Assembly (NCBI GenBank): GCA_022410635.1
Contig: JAJVDF010000019.1
Location: forward strand, 2,539,997-2,603,996
Origin: Tretioscincus oriximinensis
Lineage: Eukaryota > Chordata > Lepidosauria > Squamata > Gymnophthalmidae
Direction of reading: 5' to 3'
DNA length: 64,000 bases
Shown here: positions 58,041-64,000 of the stretch, piece by piece
Layout of the letters: the number at the start of each line of letters is the position of its first letter
Position numbering within the stretch: the first letter of the stretch is position 1
Position numbers and translations under genes: made by a program
The notes under the pieces: generated by a model
Database searches by the model: none
The model's input: only the letters and a program-made list of their open reading frames with translations
What the model was told of the DNA's origin: nothing

Positions 58041-58064
58041 CTACATCCTCAAATCATGATAATA

Positions 58065-58150
58065 TTTGTTTGTTTGTTTATTTACATTTCTATACAACTT
58101 ATATCTGGTGGCCTCAGGCCAGTTCACAATAAAACAGAATCAACATATTA
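58065..58150 (-). mobile_element. L2/SINE 3' tail
   Basis: (tttg)n/(ttta)n, then acatttctatacaacttata, then ggcctcaggccagttcacaa is the reverse of an L2-type 3' end, and parallels 12,906-12,980. Confidence 0.65.
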
Positions 58151-58444
58151 AAACCACTGTGTCTGAAAGTAAAGAAGGGAGAGCTATTCTTGTCAACCAA
58201 AGGCCAGAAATAATAAAAAGCAATTACTTCATTAACTCTTCAAAATTGCAGCTTCCACAATTTCTACCTTTTTTCCCTTCTAACATACTCATTTAAAGTT
58301 ATCTGCTATTAAGTACATTTATTTTTCTTGAATTTGCATTTTAGAGTTATGTAGACAATAGGACTAGTTTAGTACAGAGGATATATTTTTAAAAGTTTAT
58401 TAATGTGTATCTATCTTTTAAGTTTTTTCTTTTGTTACTTACTC

Positions 58445-58512
58445 TAGCGCCAATGGTTAAGGGTGGGATATAAATCACTTTAAATAAATAAATTATTTAT
58501 TTATTTATTTTA
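58445..58512 (+). mobile_element. L2/SINE 3' tail
   Basis: gttaagggtgggatataaat, then cactttaaataaataaat, is a short L2-type end, followed at once by (ttta)n on the other strand. Confidence 0.55.
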
Positions 58513-59199
58513 CTCCCCCTCTTCCCTCAGCTTCTTTGAGTTTTATAATTAATATAAGCAATAAAAAATATTAATATCTTCTTAATACTACTGGTATCTA
58601 TATTTTGCCTAAATACGGCCCCAGGGAAGGTGAGATGGAAATCAGCCCACTCCTCCCCTACTGTGATCAAATCTGTTGAGTATGGGGTCCTGGCATGGAC
58701 CTTGGCATTCTTTGCTCAAGTGCTAATCAAATCCCTGGGAAAAGCATCTTCTCCATACTGCACTTTTATTTAACAAGTTATCTTTCAGTAGCAGATGGAA
58801 TCCAGTTTCCCTGTTACAGTCATTTGTCAAAGGTGTGTATGTGTATCTGTGTATGTGGGGGAAAAGACTGCCAAAAAGAAAATGGAATGTTTATACTGGA
58901 ACATTTACTGTGCAATGCGGTAGTCTTTTCTGATCTGAGCAAAGGGTTTGTATTTCTTTTCATTCTTCCTCTCTCCCCCTTTCATTCCCTCTTTTTCTTC
59001 TTTGTTGTTCTCTTCACTCCTTCCTATTTTTCTCTCAAATGCTAGGCAAATTCCCTAAGAAAGCCCTATCGCTCTGCCTTTTCTAATCTGCAATGACATG
59101 TAGGCAGCAGGCCCCTTACATTCTACAAGAAAATAAAATCTAAATTTTCAGGCACATACAAAAATGTAGAATTTCAGCAGATATTATTTTAAGAGGAAA
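58513..59199. other. Intergenic stretch, nothing recognised
   Basis: There is a pyrimidine-rich part near 58,960-59,035. No gene was recognised. Confidence 0.4.
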
Positions 59200-59360
59200 G
59201 AAGAAGAAGAAGAAGAAGAAGAAGAAGAAGAAGAAGAAGAAGAAAAAGAAGAAGAAAAAGAAAAAGAAAAAGAAAAAGAAAAAGAAAAAGAAAAAGAAAA
59301 GGAAAAGGAAAAGGAAAAGGAAAAGAAAAAGAAAAAGAAAAAGAAAAAGAAAAAGAAAAA

Positions 59361-59433
<73 letters not shown>
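59200..59433. repeat. Compound microsatellite (gaa)-(aaaag)-(gat)
   Basis: (gaa)n spans about 59200-59242. Then come aaaag/aaaagg variants to 59360, then about 24 gat units (59361-59433). The long minus-strand ORFs (poly-Ser, poly-Ile, poly-Phe) are translations of the repeat, not genes. Confidence 0.97.
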
Positions 59434-59435
<2 letters not shown>

Positions 59436-61270
59436 AAGCACTGAAAAGGCTGAGTCTCTAATTGCAGGCAAAAATGTCTGAAGACCACACACAGCTTTAT
59501 CCTCTGGTGAGAACTAGGGCAAATGTGAGTAGTGGCATTTTCTACTTTGCATTCCTTTGTGAATGCAGGCTCATAGAGTACAATTAAGCCCTTAGTCTTT
59601 GGCTGGGAAATTGGACAACCCATTCATAATTTTCATTGGGAGCAATTTATACTTGGAATGAAAATGAGTCTTTCATCTAGAATTTTTCGCATTCATTAAT
59701 GTTCCCTTCCAATACTAATGAAATGAATACATTCCAAAGGCATGAGGCATACAGATATTGCAATAAACCTAAATATTTGATACTTGGCTTCTTCTGACAC
59801 CAAATTGTCCGCAGCCAACTGATTGTCTGTTAACTTTTTACAAGCTTGGCAGCATGATGTTTATAACTGGAAATGCCTTTGGACTTCACCATATTTAAAT
59901 TTCCCATAACAGGTAAAGGAGGAAGAGGAACATAATGAAACATGGAAAGAAAGAAGCAATAAAAGAAACCAAACTTTGGTGATTATAATTTCTAAATCAG
60001 TGTTTATTGTGAAACTTTTACCATAGTTTACAATCAGAACAATTTCCAAACCTTTCCAGGACTGAAATGACAAAGTAATGTTTCTGTTATGCCAATTAGA
60101 TTAAGAGTGTCAGATTTCTGATTGAATATAAACAATTGCTATTCATGCAGTATTCATTGTCACTTGTTCTGAATTCTAAGAGCAAAAAGCCCAATCTGAA
60201 CCTACTTATATGATCCTTCTCATGGCCTCATTTCCAAATTAAGGAATTCTTTTGTGTTTATATTTAATCAAAGAGTAATTCATATAAGCTTTCCTTGAAA
60301 GCTGTCATGTTCATTATTTTACACTAAGGAACAGTTGTGAAATGGCCCAAAACATTAATTATAATAAACCCCTGATCTAAAAAGCCCAAGCTACACATTA
60401 AATACAATAACTTATGTTTAGCAATTCCCTCCTTTACTGTTTTACCTTGGAGCAGGCTATCATTTATATGGAACGGAGAGCTTTTTTTCTTTTTAGCATG
60501 AAGCTTTTGATTGCCAAGTTGATTATTTTGCTTTGGATCAGTGGCAGTGCATTTGATAATACAAGAGCTGCCACTCTAAAAGGATTGGAACTTGCACTTA
60601 TGGTGGAATAGATTTTATAAGGAGAGATGAAGCAACTGCAATATGTGTATAAATGCAAACATTTACAAAGGAATAATACAAATCTATTGAAAAGAAAGTC
60701 CAAGGACTATAAGGTAAGACTACGGGGACGGTCTGCACTGACTGGAGCCTATGAAACTACAGTGTTGAATCCATTTTAGCCAATCTGTATTAGCTTGATA
60801 CAAATTTACTGTATCAAAGTGTGTCAAGTAGGCTGGACTGCATTAAAAGTGTGACAATGTGTGCTACAATACAGATCTCAGATTGCTCCCCCACCTGATG
60901 CAATGCAAGACATAATGCATTGTCTCCTTCTTCACTGATCCAACATAGGCAGGTGCTCGCCAGCTAGCTCTGTGTTATCTTCAAAGGCAGTGAGAAGAGG
61001 ATGCCCTTGCAGACATACTTGTGCTTATACAAATCTGGACTAGGTGCAGATGTACTGCTGCTTAGGTTGAATCAGGTGGCATTAGCACAGATAGTAACTA
61101 ATGTGGTGTACAAATCCATTTTAGAGAGCTTTTAGTACAAATCTAGATCTAGATTACCACTACTTCCATGCAGACATAAAGGTCATTAGGGAGGCCCGCC
61201 ATGTGGAAGGGAGACTGCACCCTCATTAAAGATATTTAGCAAGTTGATAGCAACATCATGTAGAAATTTC
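59434..61270. other. Intergenic stretch, nothing recognised
   Basis: AT-rich. The part at 60,720-61,200 is less AT-rich and may be an old element without recognisable ends. Confidence 0.4.
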
Positions 61271-62116
61271 CCCATTACTTCATAGAGTTTCAGCGATCCA
61301 TTCACTATAAAGATTCGTAATCCCATTTTTTCTGTGAGTTGGTTTTTTTTNATTCAGAAGCAGACTTCTTTTAAATGTGAAAGATTGCTTAATGGGGACA
61401 TTCAGTAATGTGACTTGGAGGCTACCTCTAAAATGCTCACTGGCTCTCAGCTCACTGAGAATGCTGGGAATTGTAGTAAAATAAGTGAGGCAATGACTTA
61501 TGGTACATATGATGTCATGAGGTTACCAGGAAACGTTATGGAGAAACAAGAAGTATCAAAGAAAATTGGAGGTGAGTGGAGACATACTCACAAATGTGTT
61601 TTCTCAGATTTAATAAAAAGAGTGATATTAAGGTTGTAATGGGGAAGCAGCCAGAATTCACTTACTGGTCCAGTCCACTAGTGTGAAATCATCCCATTAC
61701 TTCATAGAGTTTCAGCGATCCATTCGCTATAAAGATTTGTAGTCCCATTTTTTCTGTGATCTGATTTTTCTTGATTCAGCAGCAGANTTCTTTTAAATGT
61801 GAAAGATTGCTTAATGGGGACATTCAGTAATGTGACTTGGAGGCTACCTCTAAAATGCTCATTGGCTCTCAGCTCACTGAGAATGCTGGGAATTGTAGTA
61901 AAATAAGTGCAGCAATGACTTATGGTANATATGATGTCATGAGGTTACCAGGAAACGTTATGGAGTAACAAGAAGTAGCAAAAAAAATGGAGGTGAGTGG
62001 AGACATACTCACTAATGTGTTTTCTCAGATTTAATAAAAAAGAGTGATATTAAAGTTGTAATGGGGAAGCAGCCAGAATTCACTTACTGGTCCAGTCCAC
62101 TAGTGTGAAATCATCC
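61271..62116 (+). repeat. 422-bp tandem duplication
   Basis: Unit 1 (61271-61692) and unit 2 (61693-62116) are close to 95% identical by eye, both starting cccattacttcatagagttt and ending gtgtgaaatcatcc. Each unit holds gagaatgctgggaattgtag, which resembles the ZNF143/STAF SBS1 motif. The 74-codon ORF in unit 1 is not kept in unit 2, so it is not a gene. Confidence 0.95.
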
Positions 62117-63194
62117 TTAGTAGAAAGCTATCATCTAGTCTATTTTTGCTTCTAGAAGCAATGCCTTAGGAATCATTACAGAAGATGTTCCTTATGTAGC
62201 TGAAAATTGAAGAAATGGGTTTTAAATGCAATGCTTGGAAATCAATAAATTGTCCATTACGCACTGAATGCAGAGGCTTTGAACGATAAAGAGTGACTAA
62301 GCTACACTGTATTTTCTTGAATTAATAGTTGTTGGTGTTGGATTCCATATGATAATTTCTTTGTAGCTTTAAGATATNAAATTTTCTATGGCATGATGTG
62401 AAAAAGACAAATCAAGTTTAGTCACATAAAAATAAGGAATATTANTTTTTTAAAAATCAGCTAGTAATAAAGATATAATTAGTAAATATTGGAATCTGGC
62501 ACATTCCTCCACTCTACCACCCATTTGATAGGGATATTCTAAAACAATAGATGAAATTGAATACAATTTCTCTTCTGAATCTACAGTATTCTGCCAAATT
62601 AGGGTGGCAAGAATGATGAAAAATATAGAATTATATATATATATATATATTATTTCATGTCAAGAGCATTGCATTTCAGCAGGACAGACCATAAAGCTAG
62701 ACCATAAAACAATAAAATAACAAAAGTAATTTTTGACCAGAAGTGGGCTACAGCCATTGCATTATCTACAGCAATGAGGAACTCTGCTGCAAAAAGTTTT
62801 ACAAANCAGAAATAGTATAGTTACCTTATTCAAATAGGTTGGTTTATCAGTCTGCATTTTGGCAATAGTTTGTACCTGGCATTCCTATTTAGTCACTCTG
62901 TCTCCAGGGCAACCTTGATCCCTGATTTCCTCTTTTGTCATGTAGGTGTGCAAGGGGTTAAAAATGGAGTTGGAGAGCACATGGCATCACTGAGCCCATG
63001 TTTTAAAGAAAATCAGCTTAATCATCCTGCCTAGGCTGGAAGCACCTCCAAAGGACCCAGGAAGTATACACAGAACAAAGGAGTCTCACTGTTTTTTTGC
63101 TGGATATTCTGGACCCAAACTAACATAGCCATTTAGAAGACTGTCATAGTGGAAGAAGTAAGCAAATTGGGGGCCTTTTTGCACAGGCAGGTAC
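62117..63194. other. Intergenic stretch with an (at)n tract
   Basis: (at)n lies at about 62632-62650. Nothing else was recognised. Confidence 0.45.
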
Positions 63195-63480
63195 ATATGG
63201 GAGCATGTGTTTCTTCAAATGTTTGAGGCCTAAACTATTCAGGGCGTTATAAGTCAATGTTAATACCTTGAATTGGGCTCAGCATGAATAGGCTGCCAAT
63301 GCAGTTCTTTCAGCATGTGTCCAGCAGCTGTACCAGTCACCAGCCTCGCTCCAGGGAAGCCCCACATAGAGCACATTGTAATAATACAGCCTGGAGGTTT
63401 CCACAGCATGGAATACTATGGCCAGATTGTTCCTGTCCAAAAAGAGTTGTAATTAGCAACTGCATGTAGAACAGATCTGT
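63195..63480 (-). mobile_element. L2 LINE fragment
   Basis: gggcgttataagtcaatgtt, then aataccttgaattgggctca, then taggctgccaatgcagttct is the reverse of the L2 LHWLPI...AQF...L-TxKAL block and matches 13,240-13,350. Confidence 0.65.
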
Positions 63481-64000
63481 GTGGTTAGACAAAAATGATA
63501 TTCTTGAAGCAGCTTAGATCTGGAGTCACGTCAAAGTGCTGTTTTGTAGACATCTACGATGTTGTGGCACTTCTTGACAACATCATGGATAGCAATAGTT
63601 TGTTCTTTGCCCAGCAGCACATGTTGCTCCACTTCTAATGTGGATCTAGCTACTGAATCCAGTAGTTGATACTGAATGCAACTAGTTGACTCCAAGATAA
63701 AGCACATTAACTAATCAGTTCAAATATGAGAATGTTGCTAGGAAGACTCATAAAAGTACACACAATCATAAAAAGAAACAATGTTATGCACAAAAAATAA
63801 AATCCTCAACCATCAAATATGTAAGCACTTCAAACAACTTATATCGCCAAATCCTTATTTATATGCAAAGTAGAGGAAGTTCTTTAAGGTGTTTTTCATC
63901 TGAGTATGAAAGCAGATGGCAGGGAAAAACTATGAGTGGTAATACCTGTAAACAGAGAAAAGTGAGTAAAGTACTTAAACAGTAAAAACATTGGGTCCAG
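63481..64000. other. Intergenic stretch to the window end
   Basis: This may hold more degraded L2 sequence to about 63,640. Beyond that nothing was recognised. Confidence 0.35.

Noticed and set aside
59184..59623. Two minus-strand ORFs with poly-Ser/poly-Phe/poly-Ile
   Set aside because: They translate the gaa/gat microsatellite.
61415..61639. 74-codon ORF in the first tandem unit
   Set aside because: It is not preserved in the second unit, so there is no sign of coding constraint.

Overview
This window looks like AT-rich intergenic nuclear DNA from a vertebrate, most likely a squamate reptile. The evidence is the repeat mixture. It combines CR1 LINEs with the typical 3' end (a doubled ATTCTATGA-type octamer), L2 LINEs, a CR1/L3-like LINE, an L1 fragment, a Penelope-like element, tRNA-headed SINEs with a MIR-like core and L2-like tail, short Tc1/mariner derivatives, many foldback elements, and two kinds of tyrosine-recombinase retrotransposon (DIRS-like and Ngaro-like). 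The species cannot be fixed from sequence alone. I found no convincing host gene exon, tRNA or rRNA. Every ORF with recognisable homology belongs to a transposable element, and most other ORFs are chance or low-complexity translations.

Layout. 1-2.1 kb: L1 fragment, then a minus-strand DIRS-type element with an unusually open recombinase ORF, butted against a CR1 fragment. 4.7-5.6 kb: a Tc1-type miniature element and a SINE. 9.5-10.4 kb: an internally deleted Ngaro-type element on the minus strand. 11.8-13.7 kb: CR1, CR1/L3-like and L2 fragments. 14.6 kb: a cluster of GC-rich hairpins. 16.9-25 kb: miniature and foldback elements, an L2 copy and a long hairpin. 25.3-30.9 kb: the main element, a nearly full-length but decayed Ngaro-type retrotransposon carrying gag (zinc knuckle), RT, RNase H, a gutted tyrosine recombinase and an SGNH-type hydrolase ORF. 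32-45 kb: foldback elements, a nested CR1, SINEs and the remains of several miniature families. 46-51 kb: Penelope-like and CR1 fragments. 52.9-53.7 kb: a second internally deleted Ngaro derivative. 57-64 kb: L2 fragments, a compound microsatellite and a 422-bp tandem duplication carrying a ZNF143-like motif.

How the parts relate. The 5.5-kb Ngaro copy has the domains an autonomous master would need. The copies at 9.5 kb (minus) and 52.9 kb (plus) keep related 5' and 3' ends and share the same internal join, so they look like members of an amplified non-autonomous family rather than independent deletions. This family is the best candidate for something poorly described here. Single N characters are scattered unevenly (dense in the first 2 kb, common after 34.28 kb, almost absent between) and probably mark ambiguous or heterozygous positions.
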